Positions 5,795 to 12,393 of a DNA stretch of 12,393 nt are shown here, piece after piece. The notes below the pieces were generated by a model that saw nothing but the letters and a program-made list of their open reading frames with translations, ran no database searches and was not told the DNA's origin. Origin of the DNA: Fibrobacter sp. (GTDB taxonomy: Bacteria > Fibrobacterota > Fibrobacteria > Fibrobacterales > Fibrobacteraceae); NCBI GenBank assembly GCA_017550445.1, contig JAFZOV010000103.1:1-12393 (forward strand). The letters are read 5' to 3'. The number at the start of each line of letters is the position of its first letter. The stretch's first letter is position 1. The position numbers were made by a program, and so were the translations under genes.

Positions 5795-7867
5795 TTAATT
5801 ATTCTTCTTGAAATCCTCGACGTTAGCCTTGAATTCAGCGAGGTATTCCTTCGCGGCAGCCACGACGGCTTCCGGAGTGTAACCGAATTCCTTTTCGAGC
5901 ACGCCTGCCGGAGCAGAGGCGCCAAAGCGTTCGAGACCGGAGACCTTACCGAAGCCACCCACAACCTGAGCGAACAGGAGCGGAAGGCCGCTGGACTTTG
6001 CAAACACCGGAGTCCAAGGAACGATAATGGAATCGCGATAAGCCTTGTCCTGAGCCATGAAGAGGGCCGGGCTGATCATGGAGACCACGCGAACCTTGAG
6101 GCCTTCGCCACGAAGGATTTCGGCGGCATCGTGAGTCAGGAGTACGTCGGAACCGTTAGACACGAAGGTCAGGTCCGGGCGTGCGGAGCCGCAGTTATCG
6201 CTCACGATGTAGGCGCCCTTGCGGCAAGCCTTGGAAGCTTCGTAGCGCTTATCGCCGGGGAGCGTCTTCACGTTCTGGCGGGTGAGGATAATCGCGGTCG
6301 GGCGATCGTTGTTTTCAAAAGCCATTTCCCAGGCAGTCACGGTTTCGAAAGCATCAGCCGGGCGGAGCACCAGCATTTCGGACTTGCCGTCTTCGCGCTT
6401 CAAGCCTTCGAGCAAACGGATCTGGGTTTCGTGTTCGATCGGCTGGTGCGTCGGGCCGTCTTCACCCACGCGGAAGCTGTCATGCGTATACATGAACTTG
6501 ACCGGGAGCTTCATGAGGGCAGCCATGCGGAGAGCCGGCTTCATAAAGTCGCTGAACACGAAAAATGTAGCACAAATCGGATAGAGGCCGCCATGCAGTG
6601 CGATACCGCAGCAAATGGCGCCCATTGTCAGTTCGGCAACGCCCACCTGAACGAAGGCGCCCTTGAAGTCGCCTGCACGGAAGATACCGGTCTTGTTGAG
6701 GAAGGCCTGGGTGTTGTCGGAGTTAGAAAGGTCAGCAGAGCTGCAAATGCAGTTCTTCACGTTGTCGGCGAGGTAGCCAAGCACGGTACCGGAGGTCACG
6801 CGGGTAGCAACGCCTTCCTTAAGTTCGAGCTTGGAAAGGTCGATCTTCGGAGCCTTGCCCGAGAGCCATTCCTTGAGAGTGGCTGCCTTTTCGGGGTTCT
6901 TGGCGTCCCAAGCAGCCTTGGCCTTCTTCCATTCGGCGACCTGCTTGCGGAGTTCTTCCTTGCGGGCTTCGAAGCCAGCCTTCACATCGTCAAAAATCTT
7001 GAATGCATCGGCCGGATCGCCACCGAGGTTCTTCACGGTTGCATCAGTAGAAGCACCAGCGGCGTTCAGCGGCTGACCATGAGTAGAAACAGCTCCTTCG
7101 AAGGACTTGCCGTCTTCGGCAATGGCGCCCTTGGCCATGGTGGTGTGACCGATAATGATAGTCGGCTTTTCAGTTTCGGCCCAGGCATCCTTGAAAGCCT
7201 TGCGAAGGGCAGCGATATCGTGACCATCGGCCACATCAATCACGCGGAAGCCCCAAGCTTCGTACTGCTTCTTGAAGTCGTGGCTCATCACGTCTTCAAC
7301 CTTGCAGGAGAGCTGCACCTGGTTAGCGTCGTAGAAGAAAATGAGGTTCGAAAGCTTGAGGTGACCAGCAATGCGGCCCACGCCGTAGGCGATTTCTTCT
7401 TCGAGGCCGCCGTCAGACACGAGGCAAACCACCTTGTGCTGCAGAATGTCGCCAAAGCGTTCCACCATGAAGCGTTCGGCGATAGCGTTACCGAGGGCTA
7501 CGGCATGACCGATACCCAGCGGGCCCGAGGAGTTTTCGATGCCGAGGGCGACTTCGACTTCGGGGTGACCCGGAGTACGGGAGCCAAGCTGGCGGAAATT
7601 CTTGAGGTCGTCCATGCCAAGCTTACCCAACAGGGCAAGTTCGCCGTAAAGCAGCGCGGACATGTGGCCGGGGTCCATAAAGAAGCGGTCGCGAGCTTCC
7701 CAGTACGGATTTTCGGGGTCGAAACGCAGAAATTCTGCGAAAAGAAGCGAAATTGCGTCTGCGGCACCCATGGCTCCACCCGGGTGACCGGATTTTGCCT
7801 TCTGCACCATGGCAGCGGAAAGGATTCGAACGTTGTCAGCCGCTTTCGTAACCAGCCTATCTTCCAC
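5795..7867 (-). CDS. tkt: Transketolase
   Basis: This 690-residue, full-length transketolase moves two-carbon units between sugar phosphates in the pentose phosphate pathway, using thiamine diphosphate. Catalytic and cofactor residues fall almost exactly at the positions of the E. coli enzyme: H28 in KSGHPGG, H68, H101 in TPGHPE, GPLGIG (115-120), D152 and N182 for Mg/ThDP, H263 in STHGQPL, E412 in GVAELTMGAI, and H462, D470, H474 in YTHDSFRVGEDGPTHQP. The usual GDG of the ThDP motif is SDGG here (151-154), followed by EEEIAYGVGRIAG; from memory this is a subtype found in Bacteroidota and spirochaetes. A charged alpha-helical insert (about 286-337) links the first and second domains. The start is GTG at 7867, supported by AGAGAGG 7 nt upstream (7875-7881). 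It heads the tkt-nrdR operon and is divergent from the barrel protein gene. Confidence 0.95.
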   Translation of the reverse strand: MEDRLVTKAADNVRILSAAMVQKAKSGHPGGAMGAADAISLLFAEFLRFDPENPYWEARDRFFMDPGHMSALLYGELALLGKLGMDDLKNFRQLGSRTPGHPEVEVALGIENSSGPLGIGHAVALGNAIAERFMVERFGDILQHKVVCLVSDGGLEEEIAYGVGRIAGHLKLSNLIFFYDANQVQLSCKVEDVMSHDFKKQYEAWGFRVIDVADGHDIAALRKAFKDAWAETEKPTIIIGHTTMAKGAIAEDGKSFEGAVSTHGQPLNAAGASTDATVKNLGGDPADAFKIFDDVKAGFEARKEELRKQVAEWKKAKAAWDAKNPEKAATLKEWLSGKAPKIDLSKLELKEGVATRVTSGTVLGYLADNVKNCICSSADLSNSDNTQAFLNKTGIFRAGDFKGAFVQVGVAELTMGAICCGIALHGGLYPICATFFVFSDFMKPALRMAALMKLPVKFMYTHDSFRVGEDGPTHQPIEHETQIRLLEGLKREDGKSEMLVLRPADAFETVTAWEMAFENNDRPTAIILTRQNVKTLPGDKRYEASKACRKGAYIVSDNCGSARPDLTFVSNGSDVLLTHDAAEILRGEGLKVRVVSMISPALFMAQDKAYRDSIIVPWTPVFAKSSGLPLLFAQVVGGFGKVSGLERFGASAPAGVLEKEFGYTPEAVVAAAKEYLAEFKANVEDFKKNN

Positions 7868-7874
7868 TTTTTAA

Positions 7875-7881
7875 CCTCTCT
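7875..7881 (-). promoter_or_regulatory. Ribosome binding site deciding the GTG start of tkt
   Basis: AGAGAGG on the - strand, 7 nt before GTG 7867, is the strongest Shine-Dalgarno sequence seen in the window. It supports the non-ATG start. Confidence 0.75.
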
Positions 7882-7890
7882 TTATAATTC

Positions 7891-7908
7891 TAGGCGATGA
7901 GCCGCCTA
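7891..7908 (-). promoter_or_regulatory. Stem-loop in the tkt 5' leader
   Basis: A perfect 6-bp stem TAGGCG/CGCCTA with loop GCTCAT on the - strand lies between the candidate promoter box (7923-7930) and the ribosome binding site (7875-7881). It could influence mRNA stability or initiation. No known riboswitch was recognised. Confidence 0.4.
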
Positions 7909-7922
7909 TAAAATAAGCGACC

Positions 7923-7954
7923 CAAATTTAGTTTTTTTTTAACACCCTCACAAG
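7923..7954 (-). promoter_or_regulatory. Candidate tkt-nrdR promoter, TTG-N20-TAAATTTG
   Basis: On the - strand TAAATTTG (7930 to 7923) matches TAnnTTTG exactly. CTTG (7954 to 7951) lies 20 nt upstream, close to the Bacteroidota -33 element TTTG at its usual spacing. This is the only candidate in the window with both elements. The predicted leader is about 50 nt. Confidence 0.55.
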
Positions 7955-8010
7955 GTAAACATCTGTAAAACACCTTATAATCTCCTTATATTAGTGAAAA
8001 ATGTTTTACC
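7954..8010. promoter_or_regulatory. Inverted and direct repeats in the tkt/OMP divergent promoter region
   Basis: GGTAAACAT (7954-7962) and GTAAAACA (7965-7972) are mirrored by ATGTTTTACC (8001-8010); GTAAAACA/TGTTTTAC is a perfect 8-bp inverted repeat. Between them CCTTATA occurs twice exactly 11 nt apart (7973-7979 and 7984-7990), one helical turn. The set lies between the two divergent promoter boxes and may be an operator for an unidentified regulator. Confidence 0.35.
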
Positions 8011-8042
8011 AAAACCGTGGGAATAATCGGTCATTTTATATC

Positions 8043-8050
8043 TATTTTTG
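8043..8050 (+). promoter_or_regulatory. Candidate -7 promoter box of the barrel protein gene
   Basis: TATTTTTG is an exact TAnnTTTG match preceded by TC, as at 914 and 2015. It ends 27 nt before the ATG at 8078. AAAGG at 8064-8068 is a plausible ribosome binding site between the two. No clear TTTG is seen at the -33 position. Confidence 0.45.
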
Positions 8051-8077
8051 GGACAGGAAAAACAAAGGTATCTTACA

Positions 8078-9106
8078 ATGATAAAAAATATTTACAAAGC
8101 TTGTTTCATCGCCTTGGCGGGTCTCGTTGGAACGGCCAACTCCCTTGAAATCCGCCCCTTCTTCGAACTGCTTTTTCCCACCAAGGTCAATGTCAATTAT
8201 GACAAAGCTGGAAATAGTAATGACAGCAAAATGAACACCGACATTGAATTCATGGGTGGTTCTGAAGTTTTGTTCTCCCCCTACATTCCCATCCGTTACG
8301 GTTTTGGCCTCGGTGTAAAATCCGCCCAGCAAAAGGGCGACACCATTGTTACCCCGGCCATGCTCCCCCTTTGGGGCGTCATCACCTATGACCCTCTCAA
8401 AGGCCGCACGGTCTCTCCCTATATAGTAGCAAGAGCAGGAACCCTGATGCCCCTGACCGGCAACGGAAACTGGTGGGAAAAGCCCCTCAACTTTACAGTT
8501 AGCGGCGGTATCGGAGCCGTTTTCCCCTACAACATCGGTTTCGAAGTCATTTATGACTACACCTCCGTCCTAAAATCCTTCAAGGATGTGGACACCAAAT
8601 TCCGTGTCTCTTCCGGCCGCGTCGGCCTCGTCCTTTCCGTGGGCATAAACATTGGCGGCGGAAACACAACCAAGCCAGAAGAATCCTGGGGTTACGATAC
8701 CTCCAGTTTCTCCACAGAAACGCCCACCGAACAACCGAAAGATTCGACCGAAACGTCTTCCTTTGACTACTCCGGCGGAGCCTACTCTCCCGAACCCGAC
8801 ACCACGACACCCGACATGGGCTATGGCTACGGTGCAACCGAAGAAACTGCATCCGAACCTTCTGTAGATTCCGCCGCTAGCGAATCTGCCGAGCCGGTAA
8901 CCGAAGAACCTGCCGCAGAAGAAGCTGCCGCCGAACCTGAAGCAGAAAGCGCTACGGAACCGGAACCCGAAGCAGAACCTGCACCGGAACCGGAAAAGCC
9001 CGCCGCAAAGAAGACCACCAAGAAGACCTCCAAGAAGGCTGCCAAGAAAACCAGCAAGAAGTCTTCTAAAAAGTCTTCCAAGAAATCGAGCAAAAAAAAG
9101 AAATAA
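8078..9106 (+). CDS. Outer-membrane beta-barrel protein with acidic then lysine-rich C-terminal tail
   Basis: The 342-residue product has a signal peptide (MIKNIYKACFIALAGLVGTA, likely cleaved near residue 22). Residues about 23-196 look like an eight-stranded barrel: alternating hydrophobic strands with glycine/aromatic ends, for example PIRYGFGLGVKSA, TVSPYIVARAG, FTVSGGIGAVFPYNIGFEVIYDY and SGRVGLVLSVGINIGGG. A Ser/Thr/Tyr-rich spacer follows. Residues 253-306 then hold 18 Glu and 1 Asp with no Lys or Arg, and 307-342 hold 19 Lys in KK-T/S/A-T/S/A repeats ending KKKK. The lysine blocks use varied synonymous codons, so they are not a simple DNA expansion. The tail should lie in the periplasm, where it could bind anionic envelope polymers or its own acidic half; this is inference. 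I chose ATG 8078, with AAAGG upstream, over an in-frame TTG at 8048 because it begins the signal peptide. No specific family is recognised. Confidence 0.8.
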   Translation: MIKNIYKACFIALAGLVGTANSLEIRPFFELLFPTKVNVNYDKAGNSNDSKMNTDIEFMGGSEVLFSPYIPIRYGFGLGVKSAQQKGDTIVTPAMLPLWGVITYDPLKGRTVSPYIVARAGTLMPLTGNGNWWEKPLNFTVSGGIGAVFPYNIGFEVIYDYTSVLKSFKDVDTKFRVSSGRVGLVLSVGINIGGGNTTKPEESWGYDTSSFSTETPTEQPKDSTETSSFDYSGGAYSPEPDTTTPDMGYGYGATEETASEPSVDSAASESAEPVTEEPAAEEAAAEPEAESATEPEPEAEPAPEPEKPAAKKTTKKTSKKAAKKTSKKSSKKSSKKSSKKKK

Positions 9107-9147
9107 AGCTCACACGAAATTGAAAACTGATTAATTCATAAAGAACC

Positions 9148-9177
9148 AGGCGCCCTTGGGCGCCTTCATTATTTATA
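9148..9177 (+). terminator. Terminator of the barrel protein gene
   Basis: A 7-bp perfect stem (AGGCGCC at 9148-9154 and GGCGCCT at 9159-9165) closes the stable tetraloop CTTG and is followed by a T-rich but interrupted tract. It lies 41 nt after the stop at 9106 and only about 20 nt before the next ATG. Confidence 0.75.
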
Positions 9178-9181
9178 TTTA
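9174..9181 (+). promoter_or_regulatory. Weak candidate -7 box of the GT-C gene
   Basis: TATATTTA differs from TAnnTTTG only at the last base. It ends 4 nt before ATG 9186, the same tight spacing as at 927 and 2028. No Shine-Dalgarno sequence is present. The region is AT-rich, so chance is possible. Confidence 0.25.
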
Positions 9182-9185
9182 TAAA

Positions 9186-11744
9186 ATGAAAGCTTTCATT
9201 ACTGGACTTTTGAAGAATCTCGCCCATCCGGGCACGATTATCGGACTTATTGTCGCACTCGTCATTCCATTCCTGATTTACCTGGGCCCCAACGTAGGCC
9301 ACAAGGATACAATCAAGTATTTGGACTTGAACCTTCCGCTCCCCCTTTTCCTGGTACAACTTGTAGCGGCAATCGTTCTTTTTTACTCCTTAAGCAAGGA
9401 TTTTAGGGAATGGATCAAGGGTATTCTTCCCGAAAAAAGCATTTCTATTTTGATGCTCGTCTTTGCCGCAGTCATCACCATTTTTGCGGCCACCCAGATT
9501 GAAGCCCGTCACCGCGTACAAAGCGACGAAAGCGTATTCATGTCGGTAGCCCAGAACATGTACTACAACCATGAATCGGGTACTTGCAACCAGGGCTTTT
9601 TCGAAAACGGCAAGCTGAAATGCGTCGCGACATCCAACAGCTTCAAGACCAAGGGGCTAGCCTTCCTATATCTGCTGGGCATGCCGCTCCTGGGTAACGA
9701 CCTGCACTGGATTTTCCACATGGAACTCCTGATGCTCCCGCTAGCCATGCTCCTGATGTTCCTCGCCATCGTGGCATGGACCAGGCAGTCCCTGCTGGCA
9801 TTCTTTGCAGCCCTACTCACGGCATTGCAACCCACGGTGCTTTTCCAGTTCCGCGCCATGTCGGTGGAACCCCTCTATATTTTCCTTTCCGCCCTTTCGC
9901 TCCTCATTTTCAAGTGGGCCTACGACCGCAATACCATCAAGCACTGGGCACTTCTCGCGCTATCGCTCGCCTTCTTCGCCCAAACCCGCCAAGAAACTGC
10001 CTTTTGCCTTTTCGCCTTCATCCTGTTCGCCCTCCCCAAGCTTTTGGACAGCAAAAGCGCCAAGGCCCCAGTATTCTTCGTCACTCTTTCGCTTTTCTCG
10101 GTTCCGGCACTTTTGACCATCAGCTACTTCCAGGGGTTCGGTTTCCAGGGTGGCGAATTCGAAGCCCACGGACATTTCTTTGAAGACCTGGCCCGCAACT
10201 GGGAAGAAATGACCAAGCCCCTCACCAAGAACGGCGAACTCGAGAACCCGTTCCTCACCTACTTTAACTACTTGTTTGCCGCAGGCGCCCTCTACCTGCT
10301 GGTGCGCGCCCTTATCGGCATCAAGAAAAAAGATTATTTCTATTTCGAGATTCTGGCATTTTTGCTTCTGTACCATATCCAGACCTACATGATTCTTGAA
10401 AACGTCTCGGGCGACTTCAGCATTCAAATTAACCAGCGCTACAGCCTGGTGATGTTGCCCTCAATGGCGTTCGTTGCATCGCTCCCCGTTGCGCATCTGG
10501 TAGAAAAGCTGATTGAATCCATGAACGGTAAAGATGCCAAGCAGAATGCGATTACAGCCATCCTCGTGACATTGGGAACGGCCCTAATCTTTACCGGCTG
10601 GACATTCCACTACAAAGAAGACTTCAACAAGAACATCATGTACAACCGCAACCACCTCACCATAGAAGAACACGAAATTCTGGGGTGGCTTGCTGAACAG
10701 CCCAAAAAAGAACGGATGTTTATCTACGCGCGCCCCTGGCACTTTGTAGGATACGGTTTGTCCTCGATTCATTACGATCGCGCACGCCAAATGAGCACCG
10801 ACGCTCTTAAGAAACTGATCGACAAGTACAAAGGCGAAGTCTACTACATTCGCGGCCTAGACTGCTGGGACAGCCACACTTACCACAAGAAAGCCGTGGA
10901 ACACCGCATTGCCACCACCTGCGACGTCTTTGAACGCGACATGGATCTGGAAGGAGTCAAGAACATCCTGATTACCAACAACTACTGGGTACAAATCGCC
11001 AAGTTTAACGGCCGCAAGGAATTCAATCCGGCAAAAATTATTGCAGTAAGCGACCCTGAGTTGAAAAGTTTCTCCGACGATTCCACCAAGCAATCGCTCT
11101 TCTACCGATTCAACCTGAACGAAAACGCTGCCGTAGCCAATCTCTGGGACTACACGATCCTTTTCAACAACGATACCTTGACTAACGCCCCCTACGTGAA
11201 CGGAACCGTTAGCGGAAGCATCGCCAGCGACCGCCTCTCGCCGGGTTACAACCAAATAGAACACATCGTGAAAAACCGCGAAACCGGGAAGGTCATGGCG
11301 GATATTCTCAAGTTCTATTTTTACAAGGACTCAGGCGCGACTCCCCTTACCGAAGTCCCTTACACAAGCCACAAACAGGCATGGGGTAAACTCCACAAGA
11401 ACACCTCTCTTGAAGGAAACATGTTCAAGGTGGGAGGCAAGTTCTATAGCGAAGGCTTTGGCACGCACGCCTCTTCCGAAACGGTCTTCAATCTAGACGG
11501 CAAGTACAAGACATTCAAGATGGGCTACGGCCTCGACGAAGAATCGCTCTGCAGCGATGGCGTCCAGTTGCAAATCATTGCTGACGGCAACGTCATCCAC
11601 GATAGCGGTCGCTTTAACCTCGGCAACCTAAAGACGGCCGAAGTAAGCGTCGAAAACGTACAGACACTAACCATCAAGACAGACTCCCTTGAAGATATGG
11701 ACTGCGACCATGTCGACATCATCAATCCCGCGCTTATTCCCTAG
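9186..11744 (+). CDS. GT-C type membrane glycosyltransferase with C-terminal NPCBM carbohydrate-binding domain
   Basis: This 852-residue protein has a polytopic N-terminal part (about 1-475) with roughly 11-13 hydrophobic segments, followed by a soluble part. After three hydrophobic segments comes QSDESVFMSVAQNM (112-125). The acidic pair D114-E115 fits the catalytic DE of the first outer loop in ArnT/PMT-like GT-C enzymes, which take sugars from polyprenyl-phosphate carriers. C134 and C146 in the same loop could form a disulfide. Residues 476-720 form an extracytoplasmic domain without a family I recognise. Residues about 722-852 match NPCBM: AWGKLHKNTSLEGN, KFYSEGFGTHASSETVFNL, YKTFKMGYGLDEE, VQLQIIADGNVIHDSG and a terminal DHVDIINPAL. 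I use ATG 9186, because the in-frame TTG at 9156 lies inside the terminator loop. The GT2 gene 7 nt downstream probably supplies the lipid-linked sugar. The acceptor is unknown. Confidence 0.8.
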   Translation: MKAFITGLLKNLAHPGTIIGLIVALVIPFLIYLGPNVGHKDTIKYLDLNLPLPLFLVQLVAAIVLFYSLSKDFREWIKGILPEKSISILMLVFAAVITIFAATQIEARHRVQSDESVFMSVAQNMYYNHESGTCNQGFFENGKLKCVATSNSFKTKGLAFLYLLGMPLLGNDLHWIFHMELLMLPLAMLLMFLAIVAWTRQSLLAFFAALLTALQPTVLFQFRAMSVEPLYIFLSALSLLIFKWAYDRNTIKHWALLALSLAFFAQTRQETAFCLFAFILFALPKLLDSKSAKAPVFFVTLSLFSVPALLTISYFQGFGFQGGEFEAHGHFFEDLARNWEEMTKPLTKNGELENPFLTYFNYLFAAGALYLLVRALIGIKKKDYFYFEILAFLLLYHIQTYMILENVSGDFSIQINQRYSLVMLPSMAFVASLPVAHLVEKLIESMNGKDAKQNAITAILVTLGTALIFTGWTFHYKEDFNKNIMYNRNHLTIEEHEILGWLAEQPKKERMFIYARPWHFVGYGLSSIHYDRARQMSTDALKKLIDKYKGEVYYIRGLDCWDSHTYHKKAVEHRIATTCDVFERDMDLEGVKNILITNNYWVQIAKFNGRKEFNPAKIIAVSDPELKSFSDDSTKQSLFYRFNLNENAAVANLWDYTILFNNDTLTNAPYVNGTVSGSIASDRLSPGYNQIEHIVKNRETGKVMADILKFYFYKDSGATPLTEVPYTSHKQAWGKLHKNTSLEGNMFKVGGKFYSEGFGTHASSETVFNLDGKYKTFKMGYGLDEESLCSDGVQLQIIADGNVIHDSGRFNLGNLKTAEVSVENVQTLTIKTDSLEDMDCDHVDIINPALIP

Positions 11745-11751
11745 GTAGATT

Positions 11752-12393
11752 ATGCTGTTATCTGTAATCATTCCTGTTTTTAACGAAGAAGAAATCGTAG
11801 CCGAAACCTACCGCGTTCTCGAAGAAGAACTCAAGAACGTGGAACACGAGCTCATCTTTGTAAATGATGGATCCAAGGACAAGACTCGCGAAATCGTAGA
11901 ATCGCTCTTGCCGCAGAACCCGAACAACAAGATTATCAACTTCAGCCGCAACTTTGGTCACCAAGCAGCATTCAGTGCTGGCCTAGACCATTCTACCGGC
12001 GATGCAGTCGTCATTATCGATGGCGACTTGCAAGACCCGCCGAGTCTGATTCACGAAATGCTCGAAAAGTGGCGCGAAGGCTACCAGGTGGTTTATGCCC
12101 AGCGCAACAAGCGCAAGGGCGAAACCATTTTCAAGCGCTTTACCGCATTCTGTTTCTACCGACTGATTGGCAAACTTACCAGTATCGACATTCCGCCTGA
12201 CACTGGCGACTTCCGCCTCATGGACCGCTGCGTGGTGAACCAGCTCAAGAATCTACCCGAGCGCAGCCGATTCCTACGCGGGCTCGTCTGCTGGGTCGGA
12301 TTCAAGAAGATTGGCGTCAAGTACGACCGCGCCGAGCGCACCGCAGGCACATCCAAGTACCCGTTCAAGAAGATGGTGCGCCTCGCCCTCGAC
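11752..12393 (+). CDS. GT2 polyprenyl-phosphate glycosyltransferase, DPM1/GtrB/ArnC type (3' end outside window)
   Basis: The 214 visible residues form the catalytic GT-A domain of the family that transfers a sugar from a nucleotide donor to undecaprenyl phosphate at the cytoplasmic face. The start is SVIIPVFNEEE (4-14). ELIFVNDGSKDKT (33-45) binds the nucleotide. VVIIDGDLQDPP (86-97) carries the DxD metal site at D90/D92 and the QDPP typical of this subfamily. TGDFRLMDR (151-159), RSRFLRGLVCWVGF (171-184) and ERTAGTSKYP (195-204) are further family signatures. Members usually end with two or more membrane segments, which would lie beyond the window. It starts 7 nt after the GT-C stop with AGG overlapping that stop, so the two form an operon. 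The sugar (glucose, mannose, GlcNAc or other) cannot be decided from sequence. Confidence 0.93.
   Translation, partial: MLLSVIIPVFNEEEIVAETYRVLEEELKNVEHELIFVNDGSKDKTREIVESLLPQNPNNKIINFSRNFGHQAAFSAGLDHSTGDAVVIIDGDLQDPPSLIHEMLEKWREGYQVVYAQRNKRKGETIFKRFTAFCFYRLIGKLTSIDIPPDTGDFRLMDRCVVNQLKNLPERSRFLRGLVCWVGFKKIGVKYDRAERTAGTSKYPFKKMVRLALD

Noticed and set aside
6131..7900. A 589-codon open frame on the + strand opposite transketolase
   Set aside because: It is the antisense shadow of tkt. The - strand frame contains every transketolase motif, while the + strand product shows no recognisable domain and lacks a ribosome site.
8048..8077. TTG start for the barrel protein giving a 10-residue extension
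   Set aside because: The extension GQEKQRYLT would precede a complete signal peptide and lies upstream of the AAAGG ribosome site.
9156..9185. TTG start for the GT-C gene
   Set aside because: The codon lies in the loop of the upstream terminator hairpin, and no ribosome site precedes it.

Overview
The window looks like ordinary chromosome from a Gram-negative bacterium of the Fibrobacterota/Bacteroidota (FCB) side of the tree, most likely Fibrobacter-like; this is an inference. The reasons are: gene starts preceded by TAnnTTTG-type boxes, which resemble the Bacteroidota -7 promoter element; a transketolase of the 'SDGG' subtype; an outer-membrane barrel protein; mixed GC content of about half; and dispersed hairpins starting with TGTCATCC. 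I see no prophage, IS element, CRISPR array, tRNA or rRNA. No gene-free stretch exceeds about 210 bases.

Left part (1-4254, all + strand). The 3' end of rpsA (ribosomal protein S1) ends at a clear terminator. It is followed by a membrane acyltransferase of the Acyltransferase_3 family and then by coaBC, the bifunctional enzyme making 4'-phosphopantetheine for coenzyme A. coaBC overlaps by 8 nt a gene whose product has the outline of a family-4 uracil-DNA glycosylase but has lost the Fe-S cysteines and the catalytic motifs. A palindrome-like dispersed repeat lies in frame inside coaBC and encodes part of the linker between its two enzymatic domains.

Middle part (4290-7867, all - strand). A transketolase gene is followed 8 nt later by nrdR, the repressor of ribonucleotide reductase genes. 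After a 102-nt spacer rich in short repeats comes an RlmI-like SAM-dependent methyltransferase that ends at a hairpin terminator facing the + strand genes.

Right part (8078-12393, + strand). Across a 210-nt divergent promoter region from transketolase lies a secreted beta-barrel outer-membrane protein. Its C-terminus is a block of about 19 acidic residues followed by a block of 19 lysines in a KK-x-x repeat. Beyond a CUUG-loop terminator is a two-gene glycosylation unit: a GT-C type polytopic glycosyltransferase with a C-terminal NPCBM carbohydrate-binding domain, and a GT2 polyprenyl-phosphate glycosyltransferase (DPM1/GtrB/ArnC type) that runs off the window. The likely logic is that the GT2 makes a lipid-phosphate sugar on the cytoplasmic face and the GT-C enzyme uses it on the outer face.

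The items most worth a second look are: the degenerate UDG-fold partner of coaBC; the repeat-derived coaBC linker; the GT-C/NPCBM fusion; the charge-segregated tail of the barrel protein; and the shared promoter box that sits only 3-5 nt from the ATG of three genes without Shine-Dalgarno sequences, suggesting leaderless mRNAs.
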